Origin: Micrococcales bacterium
GTDB lineage: Bacteria > Actinomycetota > Actinomycetes > Actinomycetales > Dermatophilaceae
Assembly (NCBI GenBank): GCA_021287075.1
Contig: JAJTBD010000032.1
Coordinates: 1 to 33,687, forward strand
Reading direction: 5' to 3'
DNA length: 33,687 nucleotides
Under the pieces are notes generated by a model that worked only from the letters and a program-made list of their open reading frames with translations, did no database searches and was not told the DNA's origin. Positions 7,911-14,125 of this stretch are shown piece by piece (the first letter of the stretch is position 1; every line of letters starts with the position of its first letter). The position numbers and the translations under genes are program-made.

Positions 7911-8924
7911 ATGACCCGACCGGCACGCTCACTCCCACGCTCGTTGCCCGATGTCTTCACGTCGGCACAGGCCTTCGCTTGCGGCGTGACCCGTCGGCAG
8001 CTGCGTGGACCACTGGTGGAGCGGCTGCACACCGACGTCTATTGCCGGGCGGAGGACGCGCGGCGGCTCAACATCCGGCTCGCGGGTGCGCTGCTTGCCT
8101 GTCCTGAAGGCACCGCCCTGGCGGGCCGGTCGGCCGCGAAGTGGTACGGCGCTGTCGTGCCGCAGACGGACCGTGTCGAAGTGGTGGTGAGACCCGCAGT
8201 GCTGGTGCGCCGGCCTGGCATCAGGGCGAGGCAGGCGCGGGTCTCGGCGCAGCGGGTCTGGAAGGGGCTGCCGGTCACGACGCCGGAGCAGACCTTCGCC
8301 GATCTGGCCCGCGAGCTGCCCCTGGTCGACCTGGTCGTGGTCGGCGACGGGCTCGTCAAGCGCCGGGTCACCAGCCCGGAGCGGCTGGTGGCCGCCATGG
8401 TCGAGTTGCCGGGCGACCGGGGCAGAGCGGCCCGGCGGGCCGCGGCATACGTCCGGGAGGGCGTCGACTCTCCCAAGGAGACGCGGGTGCGGATGCTGGT
8501 CGTGCTGGCGGGCCTGCCGGAGCCGCAGGTCAACATCGTCCTCGAGCGCGACCGGGAGACCGGTCAAGTGCTCCGCCGCACCGAGCTCGGCTGGCCCGAC
8601 GTCAAGGTCGCCTTCGAATACGACGGCTGGCAGCACCGCGACTCGGAGGAGCAGTGGGAGACCGACATCTCCCGGCGCGAGGACTTCGAGGACTGGTCGT
8701 GGCGGATGGTCGTCGCGACCGCCCGACGGCTGGGGCGCCCCGCGGAGTTGTTGGATCGGGTCGTCGCAGTGCTTCGCTCGCGGGGGATGGACGTGGCCGT
8801 CACCTCGCAGGAATGGCGCAAGCACTTCCCGGAGTACCACGACCCGACCAGCCCACGTCGCCGCCGAGCCCACGTCGCCGCTGACCCCGGACGCGGCATA
8901 CCGGGGCCGGCCGGCCACGAGTGA
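7911..8924 (+). CDS. AbiEi-like/DUF559-type protein with predicted nuclease fold
   Basis: A 337-residue protein of a type abundant in actinobacteria. Residues about 12-60 (LPDVFTSAQAFACGVTRRQLRG, then LHTDVYC) look like the winged-helix N terminus of AbiEi-type antitoxins. The C-terminal part, about 225-290, holds ELGWPDVKVAFEYDGWQHR and EDFEDWSWRMVVATARRL. This resembles the DUF559/Vsr-like PD-(D/E)xK fold, with acidic residues in a YDG context. No toxin partner (AbiEii) is adjacent, so it is probably not a classic toxin-antitoxin pair. Function is unknown; DNA binding or cleavage is inferred. The stop codon lies inside a 28-bp dispersed repeat, and another copy lies upstream of the start. 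Confidence 0.65.
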   Translation: MTRPARSLPRSLPDVFTSAQAFACGVTRRQLRGPLVERLHTDVYCRAEDARRLNIRLAGALLACPEGTALAGRSAAKWYGAVVPQTDRVEVVVRPAVLVRRPGIRARQARVSAQRVWKGLPVTTPEQTFADLARELPLVDLVVVGDGLVKRRVTSPERLVAAMVELPGDRGRAARRAAAYVREGVDSPKETRVRMLVVLAGLPEPQVNIVLERDRETGQVLRRTELGWPDVKVAFEYDGWQHRDSEEQWETDISRREDFEDWSWRMVVATARRLGRPAELLDRVVAVLRSRGMDVAVTSQEWRKHFPEYHDPTSPRRRRAHVAADPGRGIPGPAGHE

Positions 8925-8947
8925 AGGATCTTGCGCGGATGGTCGCG
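8911..8947 (+). repeat. 28-bp dispersed repeat, copy B
   Basis: CCGGCCAC, then GAGTGAAGGATCTTGCGC, then GGATGGTCGCG. The TGA stop of the preceding gene (8922-8924) is part of the repeat. Copy C is a direct repeat 51 bases downstream. Confidence 0.8.
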
Positions 8948-8961
8948 TATGCCGCGCAGTA

Positions 8962-8998
8962 CCGGCCACGAGTGAAGGAACTTGCGCAGACGGCCGCG
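8962..8998 (+). repeat. 28-bp dispersed repeat, copy C
   Basis: CCGGCCAC, then GAGTGAAGGAACTTGCGC, then AGACGGCCGCG. It differs from copy B at only four positions over 37 bases. A GTATGCC motif lies between the two copies. Confidence 0.8.
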
Positions 8999-9075
8999 GG
9001 ACGCCCCCGACGCCACGGCATACCGGCCCGTTGGGCAGAGCCCGCGCCGATTAGGGCGCCCCACGGACGCACTGA

Positions 9076-9081
9076 TAACCT
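9076..9081 (+). promoter_or_regulatory. -10 box of rpsO
   Basis: TAACCT in an AT-richer patch (ACTGATAACCTGAAC). It would give an rpsO leader of about 90 nt. No convincing -35 box is seen. This is the only promoter-like site between 8998 and rpsO. Confidence 0.5.
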
Positions 9082-9087
9082 GAACCC

Positions 9088-9176
9088 TGCCGTGAAACCG
9101 GCCGCGGAATGAGAGAGCCCAGGTGGACCAGCCCTGGCGCACCGCGCAACAACCACGAAGGGAATGTGTCGCTTTC
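9088..9176 (+). promoter_or_regulatory. Putative structured 5' leader of rpsO
   Basis: The roughly 90-nt untranslated leader contains a small hairpin with arms CCAGG and CCTGG (9119-9136) and a purine-rich GAAGGGAA before the start. Leaders of rpsO often bind S15 for feedback control. That role here is inferred, and no known S15-leader class is identified. Confidence 0.3.
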
Positions 9177-9446
9177 ATGCCTCTTGACGCTGACACCAAG
9201 AAGAACATCATGACCGAGTACGCAACGGTCGAGGGCGACACCGGCTCGCCCGAGGTGCAGATCGCGCTGCTCACCCAGCGCATCAAGGACCTCACCGAGC
9301 ACTCCCGCCAGCACAAGCACGACCACCACAGCCGTCGTGGTCTGCTGCTGCTCGTCGGCCGTCGCCGCCGACTCCTGCGCTACCTCGAGAGCGTCGACGT
9401 CGAGCGCTACCGTGCGCTCATCAAGCGCCTCGGCCTGCGCCGATAA
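9177..9446 (+). CDS. rpsO: 30S ribosomal protein S15
   Basis: An 89-residue protein of exactly the usual S15 length. It has the family blocks GDTGSPEVQIALLTQRI, LTEHSRQHKHDHHSRRGLL and YLESVDVERYRALIKRLGLRR. It binds the three-way junction of 16S rRNA in early 30S assembly. An in-frame upstream start at 9123 exists but would add an atypical N-terminal extension. The ATG at 9177 matches the family start and follows GAAGGGAA. It is followed by a terminator and then pnp, the conserved bacterial order. Confidence 0.97.
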   Translation: MPLDADTKKNIMTEYATVEGDTGSPEVQIALLTQRIKDLTEHSRQHKHDHHSRRGLLLLVGRRRRLLRYLESVDVERYRALIKRLGLRR

Positions 9447-9458
9447 GACATCCGGCTG

Positions 9459-9490
9459 GGAGCGGTCCTTCACCTAAGGGCCGCTCCTTT
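9459..9490 (+). terminator. Rho-independent-type terminator after rpsO
   Basis: GGAGCGGTCC (9459-9468) pairs with GGGCCGCTCC (9478-9487), with one G-T pair, and is followed by TTT. Its position 12 bases after the rpsO stop suggests that pnp is at least partly separately transcribed. Confidence 0.75.
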
Positions 9491-9620
9491 GCCGTATGAC
9501 CCACAACTTCACAGGCACGACAACTTCACATCGACAACTGAATATCGGATCAACAGGAACGAAGGCCCACGCACAACGACGATGCGTGCCGGCCACGATT
9601 GATAAGACAAAGGAGGGCCC
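9491..9620 (+). promoter_or_regulatory. pnp leader region
   Basis: The 130-bp gap is markedly less GC-rich than its surroundings and contains the near-repeat ACAACTTCACA twice (9503-9513 and 9520-9530). AATATCGGATCAAC near 9540 could hold a -10 box, but none is convincing. A strong ribosome-binding site, AAAGGAGGGCCC, directly precedes the pnp ATG. Leaders of pnp are often targets of PNPase self-control; this is not visible here. Confidence 0.4.
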
Positions 9621-12071
9621 ATGGAGGGTCCAGAGATCCAGTTCGCCGAGGCCATGATCGACAACGGCAGCTTCGGCACCCGCAAGGTCCGGTTCGAGAC
9701 CGGGCGCCTGGCCAAGCAGGCCGGCGGCGCCGTCGCCGCCTACCTGGACGAGGACACGATGATCCTCTCCACCACCACCGCCGGGAAGTCCCCGCGCGAG
9801 GGTTTCGACTTCTTCCCCCTGACGGTCGACGTCGAGGAGCGCATGTATGCCGCGGGCAAGATCCCCGGCTCGTTCTTCCGTCGCGAGGGCCGCCCCTCCA
9901 CCGAGGCGATCCTCACCTGCCGTCTGATCGACCGGCCGCTGCGCCCGACCTTCGTCAAGGGTCTGCGCAACGAGGTCCAGGTCGTCATCACCGTGCTCGC
10001 GCTCAACCCCGACGTGCAGTACGACGTGCTCGCGATCAACGCAGCCTCGGCCTCGACCCAGATCTCGGGTCTGCCGTTCTCCGGCCCGATCGGTGGCGTG
10101 CGCGTCTCGCTCATCGACGGCCAGTGGGTCGCCTTCCCCAACTTCTCCGACATCGAGCGCTCCGTCTTCGACATGGTCGTCGCCGGTCGCGTCGTCGGTG
10201 ACGACGTCGCGATCATGATGGTCGAGGCCGAGTCCACCGACTCCACGTGGGACCTGGTCAAGAACCAGGGCAAGCAGGCCCCGACCGAGGAGGTCGTGGC
10301 CGAGGGCCTCGAGGCCGCCAAGAAGTTCATCAAGGTCCTGTGCGAGGCCCAGGCCGAGCTGGCCGGCAAGTCCGCCAAGGAGACCCAGGAGTTCCCGATC
10401 TTCCTCGACTACGAGGACGACGCCTACTCCGCGGTCGAGGCCGCGTCCAGCGACAAGCTGCGCGAGCTGCTGTCCATCGCGGGCAAGCAGGAGCGCGAGG
10501 AGCGCCTTGACGAGTTCAAGGAGCAGCTCAAGGCCGACCTGGCCGGCGAGGGCAAGCAGCTCGCCGGTCGCGAGAAGGAGGTCTCCGCGGCATACCGCTC
10601 GGTGCAGAAGAAGCTCGTCCGCGAGCGCATCCTGCGCGACAAGGTCCGCATCGACGGCCGCGGCCTGGCCGACATCCGCGCCCTGGGCGCTGAGGTCGAG
10701 GTCCTGCCGCGCGTGCACGGCTCGGCGCTCTTCGAGCGTGGCGAGACCCAGATCATGGGCGTGACCACCCTCAACATGCTGCGCATGGAGCAGCAGCTGG
10801 ACACGCTCTCCCCGGTGACCCGCAAGCGCTACATGCACAACTACAACTTCCCGCCCTACTCCACCGGTGAGACCGGCCGTGTCGGCTCCCCGAAGCGCCG
10901 CGAGATCGGCCACGGTGCGCTCGCCGAGCGTGCGCTCATGCCGGTGCTGCCGACGCGCGAGGAGTTCCCCTACGCGATCCGTCAGGTGTCCGAGGCCCTC
11001 GGCTCCAACGGCTCGACCTCGATGGGCTCGGTCTGCGCCTCGACCCTCTCGCTGCTCAACGCCGGTGTGCCGCTGCGCGCCCCGGTCGCAGGCATCGCGA
11101 TGGGCCTGGTCTCGGCCGACATCGACGGTGAGACGCAGTATGCCGCGCTGACCGACATCCTCGGCGCCGAGGACGCCTTCGGCGACATGGACTTCAAGGT
11201 CGCCGGCACCAAGGAGTTCGTCACGGCCATCCAGCTCGACACCAAGCTCGACGGCATCCCCGCCTCGGTGCTGGCCGGCGCGCTGACCCAGGCCCGCGAC
11301 GCGCGCCTGCACATCCTCGACGTGATGAACGAGGCGATCGACGGCCCCGACGAGATGTCGCCCTTCGCCCCGCGCGTCATCTCCGTCAAGGTCCCGGTCG
11401 ACAAGATCGGTGAGGTCATCGGGCCCAAGGGCAAGATGATCAACCAGATCCAGGAGGAGACCGGCGCCGACATCTCCATCGAGGACGACGGCACCGTCTA
11501 CATCGGCGCGACCGACGGCCCCTCGGCCGAGGCCGCCCGGAGCGCGATCAACGCGATCGCGAACCCGCAGATGCCCGAGATCGGTGAGCGCTTCCTGGGC
11601 ACCGTGGTCAAGACGACGACCTTCGGGGCGTTCATCTCGCTGCTGCCGGGCAAGGACGGCCTGCTGCACATCTCCGAGGTGCGCAAGCTCGTCGGTGGCA
11701 AGCGGATCGACAACGTCGACGACGTGCTGGGTGTGGGCCAGAAGGTCCAGGTCGAGCTCAAGGAGATCGACCCGCGCGGCAAGCTCTCGCTGGCGGCCGT
11801 CCTGACCGAGGAGCAGCAGGCCGCGGCCGATGCTGCCGCCCCGGAGCAGGGTGAGCGTCGTGACCGCGGTGGCGACCGTGGCGAGCGCCGTGACCGTGGC
11901 GACCGCGAGGGCGGTCGTGACGGTGGCGAGCGTCGCTCGCGCAACCGCCGTCGTGGCGGCCGCGACGAGCGCGGCGGCGACGCCGAGCAGGGCCAGGGCA
12001 CTCGCGAGTCCGACCAGCTCGCCGAGTCCTCCTCGCAGGAGGGTGCTCCCGCCTCGTCCGAGGACGCCTGA
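9621..12071 (+). CDS. pnp: Polyribonucleotide nucleotidyltransferase (PNPase/GpsI)
   Basis: An 816-residue phosphorolytic 3'-5' exoribonuclease. In actinobacteria it is also described as guanosine pentaphosphate synthetase. Order: first RNase PH domain (FETGRLAKQAGGAVAAYLD on), alpha-helical linker, and second RNase PH domain (GRGLADIRALGAEV on, with KRYMHNYNFPPYSTGE). Next come a KH domain (IGEVIGPKGKMINQIQEETG, about 595-615) and an S1 domain (GTVVKTTTFGAFISLLPGKD). The last 75 residues form an RG/RD-rich, then acidic, disordered tail. GGAGGGCCC precedes the ATG. It is preceded by rpsO. The M16 peptidase gene that often follows pnp is absent, and a secretion-related cassette sits there instead. 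Confidence 0.96.
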   Translation: MEGPEIQFAEAMIDNGSFGTRKVRFETGRLAKQAGGAVAAYLDEDTMILSTTTAGKSPREGFDFFPLTVDVEERMYAAGKIPGSFFRREGRPSTEAILTCRLIDRPLRPTFVKGLRNEVQVVITVLALNPDVQYDVLAINAASASTQISGLPFSGPIGGVRVSLIDGQWVAFPNFSDIERSVFDMVVAGRVVGDDVAIMMVEAESTDSTWDLVKNQGKQAPTEEVVAEGLEAAKKFIKVLCEAQAELAGKSAKETQEFPIFLDYEDDAYSAVEAASSDKLRELLSIAGKQEREERLDEFKEQLKADLAGEGKQLAGREKEVSAAYRSVQKKLVRERILRDKVRIDGRGLADIRALGAEVEVLPRVHGSALFERGETQIMGVTTLNMLRMEQQLDTLSPVTRKRYMHNYNFPPYSTGETGRVGSPKRREIGHGALAERALMPVLPTREEFPYAIRQVSEALGSNGSTSMGSVCASTLSLLNAGVPLRAPVAGIAMGLVSADIDGETQYAALTDILGAEDAFGDMDFKVAGTKEFVTAIQLDTKLDGIPASVLAGALTQARDARLHILDVMNEAIDGPDEMSPFAPRVISVKVPVDKIGEVIGPKGKMINQIQEETGADISIEDDGTVYIGATDGPSAEAARSAINAIANPQMPEIGERFLGTVVKTTTFGAFISLLPGKDGLLHISEVRKLVGGKRIDNVDDVLGVGQKVQVELKEIDPRGKLSLAAVLTEEQQAAADAAAPEQGERRDRGGDRGERRDRGDREGGRDGGERRSRNRRRGGRDERGGDAEQGQGTRESDQLAESSSQEGAPASSEDA

Positions 12072-12102
12072 GCCACAACGCATTTCGCGTTCTGACTGAC
12101 AG

Positions 12103-12134
12103 CGGCGCGGCATACCAGACGGTATGCCGCGCCG
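12103..12134 (+). terminator. Hairpin after pnp built from inverted GGCATAC motifs
   Basis: Perfect 14-base arms, CGGCGCGGCATACC (12103-12116) and its complement (12121-12134), enclose the loop AGAC. A TT follows. Both arms contain the GGCATAC/GTATGCC motif. It lies 31 bases after the pnp stop. Confidence 0.85.
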
Positions 12135-12202
12135 TTGGCGTCTGCGGGGGAGTCCTCCCCATTGCTGTGTCGGGCAAGCGACCGGGAGGATGAGCGCACA
12201 CA

Positions 12203-12210
12203 GGGGGGGG
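12203..12210 (+). repeat. G8 homopolymer before the secretion cassette
   Basis: Eight G residues end six bases before the ATG at 12217, in the ribosome-binding position. The run acts as the Shine-Dalgarno sequence and could change length by slippage. Confidence 0.6.
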
Positions 12211-12216
12211 TAAGAG

Positions 12217-12882
12217 ATGACACACCACGGATGGGCCGGCGACTACGCTGACGCACCATTTGCCGAGAACGCGGCGGTCCACGTCTGGGGGCAGGATGAG
12301 AGCCGTGCTGTGACAGTCGGCATCGACTCGAGCGCGTCCCCAGTAGAGGTCGAGGTCGCAGCGGACTGGACGCAGCGATTGGCGCCCACTCAGCTTCCTG
12401 GGGCCGTGATGGGGGCCTACCGTAGCGCCGTCCGGCACCTGCTCACAGAGGAAGCCGCTGATCGCGCTGAAATGGGGTCTGAGGGTTCCGGCCGCGGCGA
12501 AGCGCATCCGCTCGCAGAGGGTGCTGTGCGCGTTTCGTCCGCTCTCAGCTCTGACGAGATCAGGGCGCACATCGCGGAAATGGACGAGGCGTTCGGCTCC
12601 ACTCTGAGGGCGTTGCGACAGGCCCGCGCCCGCGTGCGAGGGATGCGTTCTGCTACTTATTCCGGATCTGCTGTGCGAGGGGCCGTAGTCGTGGAGTTGT
12701 CCGCGTCTGGGCACTTGACTCGCGTCGAGCTCGATCAGCCTTGGCTGACAACGCCGTTCGCGAGCGATGTCGGTCATCACGTCACTGTCGCAATTGGACG
12801 GGCCAGAGCGGAGCTGCAACGCATGCGACCGGATGCCCTCGCGCCGCTCCGCGGGATCCCGCAGGGCAACCGCACGATCTGA
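12217..12882 (+). CDS. YbaB/EbfC-like protein of a type VII secretion-type cassette
   Basis: A 221-residue protein. Residues about 115-210 fit the YbaB/EbfC nucleoid-associated fold as found in ESX-linked proteins such as EspL. A helix (AFGSTLRALRQARARVRGM) is followed by strands (GAVVVELSASGHLTRVELD) and a final helix (HHVTVAIGRARAEL). The N-terminal 90 residues repeat a similar strand-helix theme (VEVEVAADWTQRL, then PGAVMGAYRSAVRHLL). Base composition and codon choice are less GC-biased than in neighbours. The next gene starts 12 bases downstream, so this is an operon. A role as chaperone or adaptor for the following secretion substrates is inferred; no core ESX ATPase is in the window. 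Confidence 0.6.
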   Translation: MTHHGWAGDYADAPFAENAAVHVWGQDESRAVTVGIDSSASPVEVEVAADWTQRLAPTQLPGAVMGAYRSAVRHLLTEEAADRAEMGSEGSGRGEAHPLAEGAVRVSSALSSDEIRAHIAEMDEAFGSTLRALRQARARVRGMRSATYSGSAVRGAVVVELSASGHLTRVELDQPWLTTPFASDVGHHVTVAIGRARAELQRMRPDALAPLRGIPQGNRTI

Positions 12883-12894
12883 AAGGGCCCTTGA

Positions 12895-13218
12895 ATGACC
12901 ACTCGCAAAGCAGCGCTAGGCGACCTGTATGCGGACGCAGAGCGCTGGCGAACAGTCAGCGGGGTGCTTTCCGTAGGCGCCAACGTCATGCCGCTGGCAA
13001 GGGTCGAGCCCTTGATCATGTCCGCCCCCGCGGTCAGTGTTGGCGCCTTCGACGCCTACGAGGGCGTCGTTGATGCGGTCGAAGGCTTGCTGTCCGAAGG
13101 AACTGCGGAACTCCTCGGTGTGTCCCGGGGGCTGAGTGTGGTCGCTGAGGTGTATCGAGGCCAAGACCAGGTAGCAGTCGACAGGCTGAGCGGTCTCTGG
13201 TCGCCGGACGTGAGTTAG
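12895..13218 (+). CDS. EspC-like type VII secretion target
   Basis: A 107-residue, mostly helical, signal-peptide-less protein. It resembles the EspC/DUF2580 family of ESX-secreted proteins in size, in its helix-turn-helix hairpin and in its C-terminal motif. That motif is YRGQD (near residue 88), a YxxxD secretion signal directly after a helix (ELLGVSRGLSVVAEVYRG). There is no WXG, as is usual for EspC types. AAAGGG precedes the ATG. It sits between the YbaB-like gene and the WXG-like gene (9-base gap), which supports a co-secreted pair. Family placement is by pattern, not by search. Confidence 0.6.
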   Translation: MTTRKAALGDLYADAERWRTVSGVLSVGANVMPLARVEPLIMSAPAVSVGAFDAYEGVVDAVEGLLSEGTAELLGVSRGLSVVAEVYRGQDQVAVDRLSGLWSPDVS

Positions 13219-13227
13219 GAGAAGCTC

Positions 13228-13944
13228 GTGAGCGCTGTGATCGATGTCTGGATCGAGTTCCAGAACGCGTGGGAGGACGTGGTCGACGCCTTCAACACCG
13301 GTCTGGACTTCCTGCGTTGGCTCGGCCTGGATGGGCTTGCCGACGATGCAGCCAACGCATGGGACACGACGGTTCAGCCTCAGGCCGACCGCGTGTTCGG
13401 CATGATGCCTTCCGATCAGCTTGCTTATGGCTCGCCTCTGGCCCTGCTAGACCGAGTCGATCTGTGGACGGTCTATGTTGCGGAGCCCTGCAACCGAGGT
13501 GCTGGTGTCCTTGACTCGATGGGCTCACTCTCTGCCGATCACACCTGGGTGGGTAGTGCGGCCGACGCCTATGCAGAGCGCGCGGGGCGGCAGCTGGAGG
13601 CTGTTCAGGCCATGGCGCAGGACATCGCCTTCCCGGTCAGCGAAGCGCTTCGAGAACTGGCTAATGAGATATCCAGCTTCCAGGATGGCATCCGTGGGGG
13701 CGTGCTCGCGGCAATCGGGACGCTCGTGCTCGTGGTCGTCGAGGCTGCCAGCGGCGTGGGCATGCTGTGGGTCGTGGCGACGCTCGCGGTTGCGCTCGGG
13801 CTGCTCGGCGACGTCATGGCGAACAACTTCGCTCGGATCACTGAGGCCGGCGAGTCGGCGGCGGCAGCCTTCGATCAGGTCCGGTCCAACGCGGGGGTCT
13901 ATCCGTACACCAATGGACAGTGGCCGGCCGGTGCGGTGATCTGA
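13228..13944 (+). CDS. WXG100-like protein with C-terminal membrane hairpin
   Basis: A 238-residue protein, GTG start after GGAGAAGCTC. Residues about 102-140 (ADHTWVGSAADAYAERAGRQLEAV, in two parts WVGSAADAYAER and QLEAV) hold the WxGxAAxAY turn of WXG100 proteins, followed by a long helix to FPVSEALRELANEISSFQDGI. Two hydrophobic segments follow (VLAAIGTLVLVVVEAA and MLWVVATLAVALGLLGDVM, about 152-195). The N-terminal 90 residues are unlike standard WXG100 and unrecognised. No toxin domain follows, so this may be a carrier, a membrane-inserting effector or an orphan. Co-transcribed with the two preceding genes; translation signals are intact. Confidence 0.6.
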   Translation: MSAVIDVWIEFQNAWEDVVDAFNTGLDFLRWLGLDGLADDAANAWDTTVQPQADRVFGMMPSDQLAYGSPLALLDRVDLWTVYVAEPCNRGAGVLDSMGSLSADHTWVGSAADAYAERAGRQLEAVQAMAQDIAFPVSEALRELANEISSFQDGIRGGVLAAIGTLVLVVVEAASGVGMLWVVATLAVALGLLGDVMANNFARITEAGESAAAAFDQVRSNAGVYPYTNGQWPAGAVI

Positions 13945-14125
13945 CGCGGCAGGGCATACCGACGGTCTGAGCCTTCCGGTGAGTATCTGACTCTGTACGA
14001 GGCCGTACCGCACCGCGAGCCAGCCTGCCACTTAGCCGACGCGAGCTGTGGACACACCGCGGTTGGATCGGTCGCCTGTGGATGACGGCGCGCATGATCT
14101 GCGCGGCTGTGTTTGGGTGAGTCTC
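13945..14125 (+). other. Gap before the two-part membrane protein gene
   Basis: About 180 bases without a clear gene. It contains one GGCATAC (13953-13959), the only copy in the 12.2-15.8 kb accessory region. A short inverted repeat GTAC-GAGGCC-GTAC lies near 13996. No convincing promoter is seen. An in-frame GTG at 14048 could extend the next gene into this gap. Confidence 0.4.

Noticed and set aside
7911..8924. Complete AbiEi/AbiEii toxin-antitoxin system
   Set aside because: No nucleotidyltransferase toxin gene lies next to it, and the C-terminal half looks like a DUF559 nuclease fold instead.
8911..8998. CRISPR-like array
   Set aside because: Only two direct copies with a short spacer and variable repeats; the third copy is inverted and 1.1 kb away; no cas genes.
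9474..12113. 879-codon open frame on the minus strand
   Set aside because: Antisense shadow of pnp with no recognisable domain and Leu/Asp/Gly-rich composition.
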